NCBI GenBank assembly: GCA_015501055.1
Contig: JADNYV010000037.1
Coordinates: 91,001-155,000, forward strand
DNA length: 64,000 nt
Source: Mucidula mucida
Taxonomy: Eukaryota; Basidiomycota; Agaricomycetes; Agaricales; Physalacriaceae
Reading direction: 5' to 3'
Shown here: positions 30,783-42,489 of the stretch, piece after piece
Numbering within the stretch: the stretch's first letter is position 1
How the letters are laid out: each line of letters begins with the position of its first letter
Program-made: the position numbers and the translations under genes
The notes under the pieces: model-generated
What the model saw: the letters and a program-made list of their open reading frames with translations, nothing else
Database searches by the model: none
What the model was told of the DNA's origin: nothing

Positions 30783-31490
30783 CCCACTCCCATACTATAG
30801 GGAGAGCCTTGTCTGACCATATACACTGCCACAGTGAGCATGAAGCGTGAAAGCCCCATACACACCAAAGCGCGAGCGTACATTCGCAAGCTCGACTCAA
30901 CCTAAGTGAACCCACTCCCATACTATAGGCAGAGTCACGTCTGAGGATACACACTGCCCCAGTGAGCATGAAGCGTGGAAGCCCCATACACACCAAAGCG
31001 CGAGCGTACATTCTCAACCTTGACCCACTCCCATACTGTAGGTAGAGCCTTGCCTGACCATACACACTGCACCAGCGAGCATGAAGCGTGAAAGCCCCAT
31101 ACACACCAAAGCGCGAGCGTACATTCGCAAGCTCGACTCAACCTAAGTGAACCCACTCCCATACTGTAGGTAGAGCCTTGCCTGACCATACACACTGCAC
31201 CAGCGAGCATGAAGCGTGAAAGCCCCATACACACCAAAGCGCGAGCGTACATTCTCAACCTTGACCCACTCCCATACTGTAGGTAGAGCCTTGCCTGACC
31301 ATACACGCTGCACCAGCGAGCATGAAGCGTGAAAGCCCCATACACACCAAAGCGCGAGCGTACATTCTCAACCTTGACCCACTCCCATACTGTAGGTAGA
31401 GCCTTGCCTGACCATACACACTGCACCAGCGAGCATGAAGCGTGAAAGCCCCATACACACCAAAACGCGAAGCGTACATTTGCAAGTGGC
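30783..31490. repeat. Homogeneous tandem array, 113/128-bp units
   Basis: Units starting CCCACTCCCATACT lie at 30783, 30911, 31024, 31152, 31265 and 31378, so the periods are 128, 113, 128, 113 and 113 bp. Two unit types alternate and differ by an insert around CGCAAGCTCGACTCAACC. Core: CCATACACACTGCACCAGCG, then GAGCATGAAGCGTGAAAGCC and CACACCAAAGCGCGAGCGTA. The near-identity and alternation point to recent expansion of a two-unit block. The long minus-strand frames across it are artefacts of the periodicity. Confidence 0.88.
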
Positions 31491-31619
31491 CTGGGCTTCC
31501 CTCGCCCATGGAATAGGAAGAACAGCCTCTGACCGTTCATGTTGCACTAGTCACCATGAGGTGTGAAAGCCCATGCCCACCAAAGCGCGAGCATACATTC
31601 GCAAGGCTGCCTTGAATTT

Positions 31620-33309
31620 AACATAAGACTTGCTTGACCTGATGTTAAAGACCTTAATGGACCCTAACAACCCCCCTTGTTGCACGGTAGTAGTATTCAT
31701 ATGCGCTAGTCAGCACTCACCTTAAGTCAACTGAACCTTCACAGCCATTTGACTGGCCCCGCATTACCTGACAGCGCGCTTTGCTGAACACAAGACCAAC
31801 TTCACTGTACTAACGCTCAATTTTAGGCTTGCCTTGGCAGCGAACCGTTGGTTCATTGGCATTGTAGGTGAAGGAGAAGGAGCCAAATGCGGTGGAAGGA
31901 CATGCCCTACGACACCAGAGCTTGACGCCTGTACATGTGGCGCCGCATGTCCGGCCAAAGAGTGCGCAGCATCCTACGAAAGTGGTTGCGGAGGACGACC
32001 CGGCAGTGATTCCGGGGCTCATTTTGTGAGAGCGGGGCAAATCGTGGGTTGGCCTATAGGAAGGGTTCTTTCACTTAATCACTGTCAATGGCACAGGATG
32101 TGCTATGGAAGGATATATATCAATTCATTGTATGTGTATGTGGGTACAGACCCTATAGTGGTGGATGATTCCTACTCGAGAAAATTGAGACCTGCCACCA
32201 ACATCATTTTGGAGAATGATTCCAACTCCTAATTAAAGAAGTTCTCTAGTTCTTGTTCGACTTGCATATTGACCTTGGGCATTAATTCTATGTAGAGCTA
32301 CTTTAATTCACGGTATTCAAGCGACTAGAAAGCAAACATCAATTGGGTGATCAGGAAACAGGTAGAAACATATAACACTTACATTTTTGTTAAGAACCAA
32401 ATGTGCATTGCTGGCCGGGAGAAGCCCAAGGAACAAATGCCAGTGCAGGCTAACACATTGATACTGATAGATCTTAGTCTCAGAAAGATTAGGCAAGGCC
32501 GTTGCGCTTATTGCGTAATGCGCGTTTGCGGTGCGCGTGTTGTGACTGGTCTGGATGTAGATACAATCAAAATATCGCTGTTGTGGTCATTAACGGGGAC
32601 TGTATACAATGTATGCACATTCTTCTCGTGTTCCTTGAACGGGCCGAGATATAATGGGGCAGGGCATTTATCTAGTTGATATCTAATAATCATAGGCAGA
32701 TTAAAAAGGGTATATATGAAAAGGTTTCGACTTACTTTTGTTTCAGTGGTTGACGCTTTTTTGGTGGCATGTTGACGGAAGGACGTGCAGAGGTAATGTT
32801 GGACAAATTCCACATGTGCGGTCAAACCTACCAAATTCAGAAGACCTCATGTTGCCGTCGCCATTACCCTATTGTCATCCTGGGATTCATACACAGGAAA
32901 ATGATTATATTGAATTATATTAAACACCAGTACAACGGCAAAGATCATAACACAACCTGCCATCCATGAGGATTCATTGTTCCGCCGGCGGGTACACAAG
33001 CATCTGGTCCTCCACGCTCGCACAACATATTAGCCGGTAGACCTGATAGAAGCATTGACATTGTTAAAGGCATACATGTGCAGCCGATGTGCATGAGCTA
33101 CAGCTTGCAGATTGTTCCGGGTTCCAGCATGAGTTGGTCATGATCAATGTGCTTGCCTTTGTCAAGTTGATGCCTAGATACTTGAATACAGATGCAGACC
33201 GTCAAGAAAAACAGACTTATTGAGACCTCCAGCCGTTGTTGATATCACACTGGAATCGTAATAAGCTGGGAACAAAAAGAAAAGAAAAAGACGTACTCTG
33301 CTTCTCACC
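31620..33309. other. Intergenic DNA, no supported gene
   Basis: Open frames such as 31834-32232 plus (132 codons, Cys/Gly-rich) and 32347-32679 plus have no recognisable domain. Several A/T-rich stretches and TATA-like motifs occur but nothing attributable to a gene. Confidence 0.35.
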
Positions 33310-34340
33310 TGTAGGGACATTCCTCATTTCCGCTTGAAGATAAACTGTTGCGCCTCGCTCCAGGAATGAACATTGTCAGCTCTTCTTTTGGCGGGACATC
33401 AATCGCAACGGTTGACTTTGTCCACCTCAGCATAATAGCTACAAGGACTTCTGCACTGTGGAAAGGAAGGGTACATTGTAAGTCCGTGACCAAGGTCAGC
33501 CTCCGTCCGCTTTGCGAACACGGTACGGTAGAGGTAATGGAGTAGTGCCCACACCGCAACAAGGTTGTTCTGCACCGGGGTGCCAATAAGGACTAGGGAT
33601 AGAGGCGGGCATTCCCTTAGACCTTGTTGGCAATTGGGGTTCCAGCATTCTTGATTGTGTGCAGGACGCAGTACGTCCAGCACCGATTCTTGAACCACAA
33701 GTCCTCAGACGCAAATGCATTGTAAGTCGTTAAGACAAGGTCGTACGCGGACACTCCAAAAGTTTTCTTGATTAGCATACACTGTGCAGCGGCACCGTGG
33801 AAGCGGAGGACATAAAACAAGGGAAGCCAATGAGCCGCCTCCTGTTAAAGTGTAAGAAGATGAAAGGAGGTTGGTACCTGCTTCCCAAGACAACAGGACG
33901 GATAAAGGGCAAATAACAAGATGCAGTGCGTCAAGGGGTGTTGTATAGTTCATTTCATTTTTATATGTGTTGACGAGGAATAAGAGGCCATGGAGCTAGA
34001 TGTCACGGTCAGCAAGAAGCTAGACAGTGTAATAAACCGCACCTGATAATCCTTCATCTTCCGCCCTTAATGCTGTGGGCCTAACACATCCAAAAAGTGT
34101 GTTGTCGAGGGCAATAGAGGCGCAATGAGATGCCAATTGTGGTGCAGCCATTGTTTCATTGCCGTATCGCGCGTGTCTTTGCGTTTGTTCACTCTAACAG
34201 TCGCCTATGAGCAAGGACACATTGGGTAGCTTGCAGCCTTCTTTTCATTCATCTTTTGGCGCTTGTCTTCACTGGACGCGGCATTGGACGTCGTCCGCTT
34301 GCATTTTGTTGGCTTGGGCATTGGCATATGGGTAGGAAAG
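33310..34340 (-). pseudogene. SNF2/ISWI-type chromatin-remodelling ATPase relic
   Basis: Read on the minus strand: a charged segment (SNAASSEDKRQKMNEKKAAS, 34330-34230), then GRKMKDYQ, an intron-like gap (about 34050-34003), LHGLLFLVNTYKNEMN, LHLVICPLSVLLSW, LRFHGAAA, YDLVLTTYNAFASEDLWFKN, TYCVL-TIKNAGTPIANKV, VLIGTPVQNNLVAVWALLHY and LRWTKSTVAIDVPPKEELTM (33380). These are helicase motifs I-III and beyond of the SNF2 family in correct order. Frameshifts and stops separate the blocks, and the Walker B box (DEGH, expected after TYCVL) is missing through a small deletion. The motif order makes the family clear; the gene is dead. Confidence 0.75.
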
Positions 34341-35493
34341 CGCTATAAAAGACATTGGGGGCCATAGCAGTGAGCAGATTGAGTTCGTCGTGATTGTCGT
34401 CAATGGCGGCAGGGATGGGAAAAGCAATGGCGATGGCGGCACCCAAAATGGGAAAGACAGTCAGGCGCTTAGGACGATTCCCTTTCCTGTGTTATTTAGG
34501 GCAGGTCTTTTTGTGACTTTCTCACGCTTCAGCGTGCTTACTTTACATTGAATTGTTAAGGCATATAAAAATACGCCCTTATGAAGCGATACACTCTGCT
34601 GTATTGCAGCTTTTTGCGTGAATTCTCCTCCAGAATTAAAGTACCTATCTCAACAGCGGGGCTTTGACATTGTTTAAGCTCTTCGGATAGAAACCCAGGA
34701 ACTTGCTGGTTGTATAGTCAATCACCCTCAAGAGCAACAATGTATCAGGAGGTCTCAACCGGACCCAATCAAGGGTGTTACTACAACTAGATCTTGGTGC
34801 TGCCTGGTAGAGATTGGATTGTAGTGGTAGTGGCATTTTTTCTGTGGCTTTGAAAATAAATGAGACATTCAACGCTCCAGCACTCTTGAAGGTATTTGCA
34901 CGGCACAGGCAATCTGTCGAACAAACGGTAGCGCTGACAGTTTCCTGGGGTGTGGCATTGTAGAGAGTATACAAACTCAATAACACACCACCGTATTTGT
35001 GATTACTTGCACACTCAAAGCAATGACACTCCTGCATTATCATGGCCTACAACAAGAGTTAACCAGGAATGGAAAAGAACAAACACACGCTCATGTACAC
35101 CGCTGGACAACCCGTTGGAACGATCTGAACGGTTTAAAGTGCTGTGCCAGCTGTTTCTTTGTACTAGCCTCTATCATTATGGTCCTGCTTCATGCAAGTA
35201 CTTACCCCGGTGTATCTCTTTCACGTTGAACCACGCACATGAGCAACATATTTGAAGGGCTGGCATCAGCAGATTTGCTTTGAAAGGACCTCCCTCCAAC
35301 AATGGTCAGTCTGTGGCGCGCGCTCGACAGTCAACTGAAGGGCTCACCACATTTGGGGGAAGGAATAAATGCCTTCATTCATGAAATAAGAGAATATATC
35401 TATGTTTACATCACAGCATGCAACTAGAAGAGTTCGAAGAGTAGTAATAGGTATCCATAAATAGTCCATAGGAAGTGTGAAAACGGCCAGAAT
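34341..35493. other. Unassigned DNA with one minus-strand open frame
   Basis: A 132-codon minus-strand frame (35043-34645) with a cysteine-rich start (MIMQECHCFECASNHKYGG) is open but unrecognised and shows no partner exons. Nothing else is supported. Confidence 0.3.
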
Positions 35494-36468
35494 CTAGTTC
35501 ACCAAATTAAGCGGAGAGCGTTTCCGAGCTTGACTCCAAATGCAAATTACCAGAGAAAGCTTTGACAACGGAGCCAAAGCACAGAAATCTAGCAAGAGAG
35601 GTGTAGTCGCATTATCTGATACAGGGAGAGGGAGGCTGAGGGTCAACAACAATGATGATAATAATGATTCATTGCCGACGAAGGTAGTAAATGAAGAAGA
35701 GGAATAAATTGGGGGCAAGTCTATCGGTGAAGGATCGAAAAGAGAGTTGTGAAGCAACAGGTATACAGGAACCTCAGGCTCCTTGACATTATTGCACTTC
35801 CACTCCCATGTAAGTGTCTGGGCAGGTGTCTCTGCGTCTAGTGGCTCACCAGCATGCTGGGCAACAGTGTTAAGACTCGGGTTGGTATCTCCACCTCCAC
35901 CTTCACCTCAACTGCCTTGCTTTAATTTGCGACTGTGGTTGCTCGTCCCGTCATGGCAATCTGTCCCACTACCCCCTGGTGCAGAGTTCGGTGGCGGAGT
36001 CTTGTCACCGCTGTTGGCAAAGAACAAACTGTTGGAGGTGGTACTTGCCACAGACATTGACCCGACTTGGGAAGTCAGGCCGGATACGGAACTCTTCTCC
36101 TTCTCCGAGAGGCTCTTGGCCCAAATGGGCTTCTGGGGAAATCGAGCATAATATCTTGCAGCCAGTTCAGTGAAAGCAATAAGCTCTTCCATGTGCAACA
36201 CGTCAGTGACCTTGGTGTCAAATTTCTGAGTAAGCCATCCTCGAATTGCAAGCAACAGTTTAGACTTCTCCGACGACACCAGTGCCGCGGCCGCCGCTCC
36301 CAACTCCAAGGCCTTCTTTGCCTCCTTCGCCCATGGAGCGGAGTGCGTTGAGAGAGTGTCAATGAAACGCAGCAGCAGCATGAGTGGATGTGTGAAAGTG
36401 TATACAGAAGATTCGGCACAGGGGCAAAACTGCTGTGTATGTACATGAGGAATGGTGGGCGTCGGCAT
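35494..36468 (-). pseudogene. Uncharacterised ORF with a single in-frame TGA
   Basis: A minus-strand frame from MPTPTIPHVHTQQF runs 324 codons to 35494, interrupted once by TGA (35910-35908, context GGCAGT TGA GGT, where CGA would restore Arg). The first part is helical and Ala/Leu-rich (AKKALELGAAAAALVSSEKS, then ELIAFTELAARYYARFPQKP). The middle is Ser/Gly/Pro-rich and the end hydrophobic. The upstream DNA on this strand (36720-36530) has intron-like GTAAGT...GATAG signals and may hold an earlier exon, but the phases I tried do not connect cleanly. I recognise no domain. Either a gene killed by one CpG transition or two adjacent frames. Confidence 0.4.
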
Positions 36469-36489
36469 GTTGATGGAAAGGAAGTGAAC

Positions 36490-37565
36490 ACAATAGTGAC
36501 GCCCTTGGTGCTATCAAATGAGTAAAGCCTCAGTAAGGGAAGTCAATAGAGAGATTAAATCAGACTTACAAGTTTCGGATGATATAATTGCATGAGAAAA
36601 CCAGTCAACATAGGGCGCAGTTAGAGGTAGCTTTGTAAGAAAATCATTGTATTCATCCATTGCCTGAATGACGTCTGACTCAATTATCACGACAAGTAAT
36701 GAGTTGTTGTCTTAATTTTTGTACTGATTAGGCACAACTGGAACAAGATCAAAATCAAAAAAAAATGAGAAAAAGAAAAAGATGAAATCAACGCACGCGG
36801 TAGGTAAATAAGACGAGAAAAAATGTTGAAGAATCCCCCAACAACCAGGCAGCACATGACAAGCGTGCTTCCCTGTGTAGCTTTGTGGATGGCATAATAG
36901 ACCTCGACATCAACGTGATCGCATATAAGAACACAAATGACATCTCGGTTGCCTTCGGTGTCCAGGAAATCCTGATTAACAACGCCCATTATTTCAATAA
37001 TTTTCCATAGATGTCCCCTTGTGGTTTAGTGGGTGCGGTGGGTACTGGTTGCGCTCTAGCCACTATGCATGCTATATAGAGAGCTTGGTTTATGAGGGCT
37101 GGGTTTGGTGCCGCATTGGTCAAATTTCTCTGCTCCTTGCTGACTTTCTCGTGATTCAAGCCACGATGAAAGAGTCATGCCCTGTGGTAACAAAAAGTGG
37201 TAGCACTCCCTATCGTTCATGTTGATAAAGGGAAGTTCCTCCCACTGTTTCAACGTTGAATAGCGGGAAACATCCTGCAGGGTGGGATAGGATTCCGAAT
37301 TTTTAAGGAGACACGGTGTCCGGCGCAATGTGCGGACATCGTCGTCCAATGCAGATGGGGAGCTCATGTTGGCAATGGTCGGAAAGGTGGAAGAGGACAT
37401 GTACAAACAAATGGAACTCGGGCCAACATCAACATTCAGGGGCTAAATTTGGTTTAGTAACTGAGAAAGCCGGGGTGAATGAATAGTGTTTCTTATTCCA
37501 ACTGTCATTAGCGCGCTTCTGGTGCATAAGACAAAGATCAACAAAGTAGCACGTCACAAAACCAA
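36490..37565. other. Unassigned DNA with a minus-strand open frame
   Basis: A minus-strand frame, 37406-37056 (MYMSSSTFPTIANMSSPSAL), and another at 36989-36687 (MGVVNQDFLDTEGN, then a hydrophobic stretch) are open but unrecognised. They could be exons of one minus-strand gene together with 36468-35494; I could not make the splice phases fit. Confidence 0.25.
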
Positions 37566-38153
37566 ATGGTTCCAAATACAGATGCCAATCACCTGCACAA
37601 ATATCTGAACTTGGCTATCGCCTTTACTGCGAGTAACGCGCCAGAGGCGGTGCCGGAAGTGTATAAATTTGTTGCGCAAAACCTACAACTGGCGCTAGCG
37701 GGGAAGCTCCACAATGGCCTGTTCAAGTCAGGCATGATCTGTGGATTTCCAAAACAGATTAGGATTGAGTTAACAGCTCAACTTCATACCGTTATTCTAA
37801 AGCGTTTCAGAGATGCAGAACCCCTCCGGTTAGTATTGTCTTTGCAATGTCAATCTTCGGATTTTTAACGCAACTTTTTAACGAGACAACCACTGCTACC
37901 TCCAATATCAACAAACACGGTCAAGAAATATTTCAATCAAACATATGGCCATTGGCGAGACGGCCAGCATGGTACAACCCTTTCTCAAGGAGATCAACCC
38001 CGATTTAGATACATGGTGGTCCATCCCCTTCGGACTTCCTCACTTGCTAACATGCTGCGCAAAGAATTCTTCTTTACGATGTTTGCATATGACTTCGACA
38101 ATGAATTAGAAACTACAAGAAAGTACTACGAGACTCGCGTTGAGAGACACTGA
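37566..38153 (+). pseudogene. Carboxymuconolactone decarboxylase/AhpD-like relic
   Basis: An open frame from MVPNTDANHLHK reads AIAFTASNAPEAVPEVYKFV, then NGLFKSGMICGFPKQI, a pattern like fungal CMD-type (AhpD fold) proteins. A GTTAGT-type intron appears to follow RDAEPLR near 37828. The later coding parts (NINKHGQEIFQ, then FLKEINPDLDTW, and RKEFFFTMFAYDFDNELETT ending near 38153) lie in different frames. The frame changes imply decay. The family call rests on the general pattern and is tentative. Confidence 0.4.
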
Positions 38154-39249
38154 GTCAAGATCCGGCCCAAACTTGAGCATCACTATCTGGTAGCTAGAAA
38201 TCAATCTTTGCCGCTGCATACATCAAACACATCAGCCATTGTCGCCCATCTCAGGAAGGTCCTGTAAGCCTGCCAGACACCATTGATTCCCCAATGTGCG
38301 GTGCACCATTGTTGTCGCCCTCTCCTTCCAAACCGTATCCGGATCTCCACAATTTGAACACATACAGTGTGCAGAGAAGACCATTCTCAATGATACAGAG
38401 ACTATCAGTAGCATCATTTTGGTGCCATAGATTGTGTCACCACCACTCTTCAAGACCTTTTGACTTCACCTCCTTGCAAAGACAAACAGATACGGACGTC
38501 AGAGCATCCTCTGCGCGAACCGCTACCCACCCTATAGTGCACATTTTCTACATATACCAGAGAATTTGACGGCCTGTCCCCTAAACGCAAGGTGCCGAAT
38601 GAAGTCAAATACAACTCTAGATCAAGATGAGTATGGTATATATGACAAGGTGGGGCTCATACCATTTGCTATTGTCCGGGTACCAGCGTACAATTAATTC
38701 TGTCTAGGCAAGGTAACATTTCGGAATGATACGCAGTAATGTCACCATCTTAACGTCCGGGTACTATGTAGTCTGGCCAAAGCCTTTTCCAGTTAGCACC
38801 CATAAAAAGGAACACCGCGAGCAAGCTTATGACATCTGCACAAAACCCACAGGTAAGCATTTTCTGTCCTTACGAATCAATTCAGTCTCAAGCATCATCT
38901 AATGGAGGGGAGAGACTTACACTCCATTGCGTCGTCTCTTCTCCAACATCTATCAAACTCTGACGAGACCCTCCAGGACACTCATTACGCCCACAACATG
39001 CATAGAACTGTATTCTCGGCATCCTTCTGGTATGACTGTTCATATGGCCAGTAGCTCCGTCATGTGATGCGGCAGGTGGGTACACCTTTGTCAGCAACTC
39101 CAAGAGCTTTATTCACCTCCCATTCAACCTTGCATACATTTCCAAAGAACTTGAACCTGCCTAGCCGCATGACACAAGTCTACGTCCCGAAGATTTCACA
39201 AATGTACGCGTGTTGAGCGCTTGAATGCCTGACAGTGAAAGGCGCTATT
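38154..39249. other. Intergenic DNA, no supported gene
   Basis: Short frames only (38232-38453 minus, 38294-38569 plus, 38888-39103 minus); none is recognisable. The minus-strand stretch near 39100-38890 might contain the eroded end of the carboxypeptidase relic to its right, but I see no firm motif. Confidence 0.3.
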
Positions 39250-39960
39250 GAGCGCATATGGAGTGCACGTATGACACGTAACCTGGAGGTCTGTATGACG
39301 AAGAAGAAGCCTATGACAGTATTACCTCTGACAACATATGAAACAAAAAATAGACAAACAGCAAACAATGATTCCAACGGTTGGACTCTGGAGGTAGACA
39401 CAGTCGGATCCAACAAGCTAAGAAGACAACTAAGCATGATTCCAGAGTAACTGGATAGAGAAGTATATACAGAGAATGGGTTGCGGCAAGCAACACTTCT
39501 AGATTGATGTTCATGTTTCCGTGAATGGAAAGTGCATTCTGCTCTTGAATCACTGTGGCAATATTTGGGACATAGACACCTCTGTAGGAGCCTCCACTAA
39601 CATAAAAATGATTTCTGAAAAGACATCAGTACATCATCACAAGTAAAGAAGCGCAACATATTTGGTAAGGTTCGAAGAACTTCTGAAAGAAGTCGTAGAC
39701 ATCGAACACAGCATCTCTACACTGTTAACACCCGTGCTGCGCAAGAACCCCACACCAACGGGATGATCAAGCGCCACAGGATTGCATTGCTTAACATAAC
39801 GGGAGCATTGTCTGGGTTTTTCTCTGCCGGGAAATACCTGCAACAAATGTGTCGTGACGGAAGGCACACAACTGCTGCAGGGAAGACACACCAGAAGAAA
39901 GACCGTTTGGGAGTCTTGTTGCTATCACCCTTCTACATGCATACTTGTTGGAAGTAGACA
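39250..39960 (-). pseudogene. Serine carboxypeptidase (S10) relic
   Basis: Minus strand, in order: LFFW with an intron (GTGTCTTCC... to ...TTGTTGCAG), then YFPAEKNPDNAPVML (the strand before the WLNGGPGCSS loop), CNPVALDHPVGVGF, VNSVEMLC, then after frame changes NHFYVSGGSYRGVYVPNIAT (the GESY nucleophile region, Ser retained but Glu changed to Gly) and VIQEQNALSIHGNMNINLEV. The WLNGGPGC segment is missing and frames are broken at several places. S10 enzymes are secretory or vacuolar exopeptidases. The motif order makes the assignment good; the copy is clearly dead. Confidence 0.65.
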
Positions 39961-40432
39961 GAAGCAATAGCTTTGAAGCGTATTGCCCGCCACAGGGCCG
40001 TCACATCCACAAGAAACAAGTACAGACAATTCTGCTTCAACTGAGTACAATCCGCAGAGCCTAACTTAGCACGCCTTGATATGACCGGCTACAGGTGGAT
40101 CAATTAGCACGAACGGGTCGGACTAGACGATAATCCATACCGTATCGGATTAGAATGTAAGCGCAAATATGCGCCTAGCGCAGCCTACATGTAGCTGATG
40201 AATATTAAAGGTGCAATCGACTAATAGCTGATTTAAACGGTACAAGGATGCGAGAATATGTATGTGCACCAAGAGAACCCATCAGATTGAATTGTAGGTA
40301 ATCAACATTTAGCGCATCACTCATACAAGTCTTCTTAGAAGGAAGACATCACTTAGGCGCTATATGAAACAAGATGGGGTTTAATACAGTAGGACAGCTA
40401 GGATATGCACCCCTGTCTAGTTGCATTCAGGC
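39961..40432. other. Intergenic DNA before copy 3
   Basis: No coding frame or repeat. The last bases, GCATTCAGGC, abut the 5' LTR of copy 3; the right flank of that element begins GGCATTCAAGG, a partial similarity discussed in the findings. Confidence 0.4.
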
Positions 40433-40962
40433 TGTTATGAATCGCCATATTTTCACACTTTCACATCTTATCATATCTTATCGGGAGCCTTGTCTTATCA
40501 ACCAACGGACTGTTTCATCATCTGTTTCGTCACCAAACATACCCCTGTTCATTACCGAAGCCGTACTCATGTCGGACACACGTCCAACACATGGATGACA
40601 TCATACATGCCGATACCTCATGGACTCCCTATTGTATACACACCGCCGACACTCGTAGTACACATGGTCGTTTCAGTATTATTACTTACATGCAGTTACC
40701 ACTTGTATTTAATGGTTTCACGGACTAGTAGCATACAACATTGGGTCAAGGGCGTGGAGCATCCCTAGTGGAAACGCGTATGGACAAGGAGTCTCAAACA
40801 CAGACTTACTAGTATATAAGCAGTAGTGTAGTATCATTGTACTTTAGTTCCGATCTCGTTTATACACCTGGCCTAGCCTAGTCTTACGAACGCGAACGCT
40901 TTCTTCCTTAGTTCTTGCTGTGGTACCTGGTTGAGTCTCGTGGCTATAGTCAGTCGCTAACA
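40433..40962 (+). repeat. 5' LTR of copy 3
   Basis: 530 bp, TGTTATGAATCGCC... to ...GTCGCTAACA, close to the LTRs of copy 1. It contains TATATAAG (near 40813) and AGTTCCGATCT, complementary to the PBS. Confidence 0.93.
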
Positions 40963-41559
40963 GAAGATCGGAACTACTTTCTACTACCTACCACACATCC
41001 CTGATCGTCGATCAGCACTTTGCTGTTTGATCATCGCACATTCCCCATCCCCTTTCCTGTTTACAGATCGACGGATTCCTAATCCCAGCGCACGTCCGCA
41101 TACGTGTGTATTGGTCCCAGTAGCGCCGGCTAACAGTTAGAGATAACTGCCTCGGGTGCTGGAAGTAGCCGCTCTCACGAGAACAAACTTTTGGCAGTTG
41201 CACTTCAGTGGGCGCTGTTTACGGGTCAACCCCCGTTCCCAGGAAAACTTCGGCTTACCTCACACCAGAGGGACGTCGGCTGGGCAATTGCGAACTTGTG
41301 ACGAGCTCTTGGGCTCCGTAGATACGTAGTCAGTAGTCGGTAAAATAGTGTAGACAGTTACGATACCTACCTACTTTACTTACCTTACGATACACATCAT
41401 CATTCCCCACCCTACCAAGTCCTGGATTCTATTTCAGATCTAGGCGATCCCTCCCTATTCATCCAAACCTCTATTCCCTCACCCGTTTCATCCAAATCCG
41501 CATCGCCCATATCCCCACTTTCACCCTTTCACTCTCCGATCCCATCACCCCGATCCATC

Positions 41560-42489
41560 ATGTCCAACGAAGCACCCGAAGCCGCTCATCACACACCCGC
41601 TCATCACGCCAATGACGAAACCAAAGGCCGATCCCTTGTCAACAAGCCTTATGACTATGACGGGGACAAGTCCAAGTACAAGAGCTGGTGGCGATCGATG
41701 TTTACATACATCCGTGACAAGAAGAACAACCTCACATCGGACTCCGAAAGGATTGATGTCGTTCTCTCCTACATCCGAGGAGATCACGTTGATGCATGGG
41801 TCCAGAACTACTCGGACCAGAACTTCGACGAGGAGGAAGAGGAATGGACAGTCTCTTGGACTGAGTTCAAGGAGAACTTGAAGGAACGATTTGTGGACTC
41901 CAACCTCGCGCGAGATGCACAAGATCAGCTCGAACGGTTGCGCCAGGGGCAAGACACCGCTCAAGATTTCTTTCAGAAGTTCGAGGTCCTGCTTACTCAG
42001 GCGGAATACTCAAAGGATGACGCATTTGTCGTGCGACTTCTCGAGACCAATGTCAACGAGAAGATCATCGACCAGATCTATGGCAGCCGAGATGGGTTGC
42101 CAAAGAAGTACAAGGATTGGAAGGCACAGATCATTCAGATCGATCAGCTATGGAGAAGGCGGGCGGCGAGCAAGAGGTCCGGCATGCAGGTCCGACCCCA
42201 AGCTCCGCAGGCGGCTACATCGAGAATCAACCCTACGAATCCAACCCCGACGCCAATTACACGACGAGATGCCACCGGCGTTACCTATGGAGGAGCCGGC
42301 AGACCGATGGACATCGACAATGCACATCGAAGAGGACTTTGCTTCAGCTGTGGAGAACACGGCCATGTCAGCAGGTTCTGTCCTAAGAAGGGTCGACCCC
42401 AGACGATTCGGGGTCTATGGACCGAAATGAACGACGAGGAGAAGAAGAAGTTGGCCGAAGAGTTGGGTTTTGTGAAGCTCCCGCAGTAG
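41560..42489 (+). CDS. gag: Gag protein of chromovirus copy 3
   Basis: An intact 309-residue frame (MSNEAPEAAHH...) has the same layout as copy 1: capsid region with KSWWRSMFTYIRD and RLRQGQDTAQDFFQKFEVLL, and the zinc knuckle CFSCGEHGHVSRFC near the end. It differs from copy 1 at a modest number of residues, several in the N-terminal and pre-knuckle spacers. The frameshift heptamer GGGTTTT (42465-42471) and hairpin arms (42477-42486, 42498-42507) are intact. Preservation of gag while pol is broken is seen in both copies 1 and 3. Confidence 0.92.
   Translation: MSNEAPEAAHHTPAHHANDETKGRSLVNKPYDYDGDKSKYKSWWRSMFTYIRDKKNNLTSDSERIDVVLSYIRGDHVDAWVQNYSDQNFDEEEEEWTVSWTEFKENLKERFVDSNLARDAQDQLERLRQGQDTAQDFFQKFEVLLTQAEYSKDDAFVVRLLETNVNEKIIDQIYGSRDGLPKKYKDWKAQIIQIDQLWRRRAASKRSGMQVRPQAPQAATSRINPTNPTPTPITRRDATGVTYGGAGRPMDIDNAHRRGLCFSCGEHGHVSRFCPKKGRPQTIRGLWTEMNDEEKKKLAEELGFVKLPQ

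Noticed and set aside
30772..31540. Long minus-strand open frames (up to 201 codons) with a repeated protein sequence
   Set aside because: They follow the 113/128 bp tandem array; the same peptide recurs in several frames because of the periodicity, and no start context or splice signal supports a gene.
31834..32232. Cysteine-rich 132-codon frame as a small secreted protein
   Set aside because: No signal peptide at its start and cysteine spacing without pattern; the frame overlaps an equally open antisense frame.
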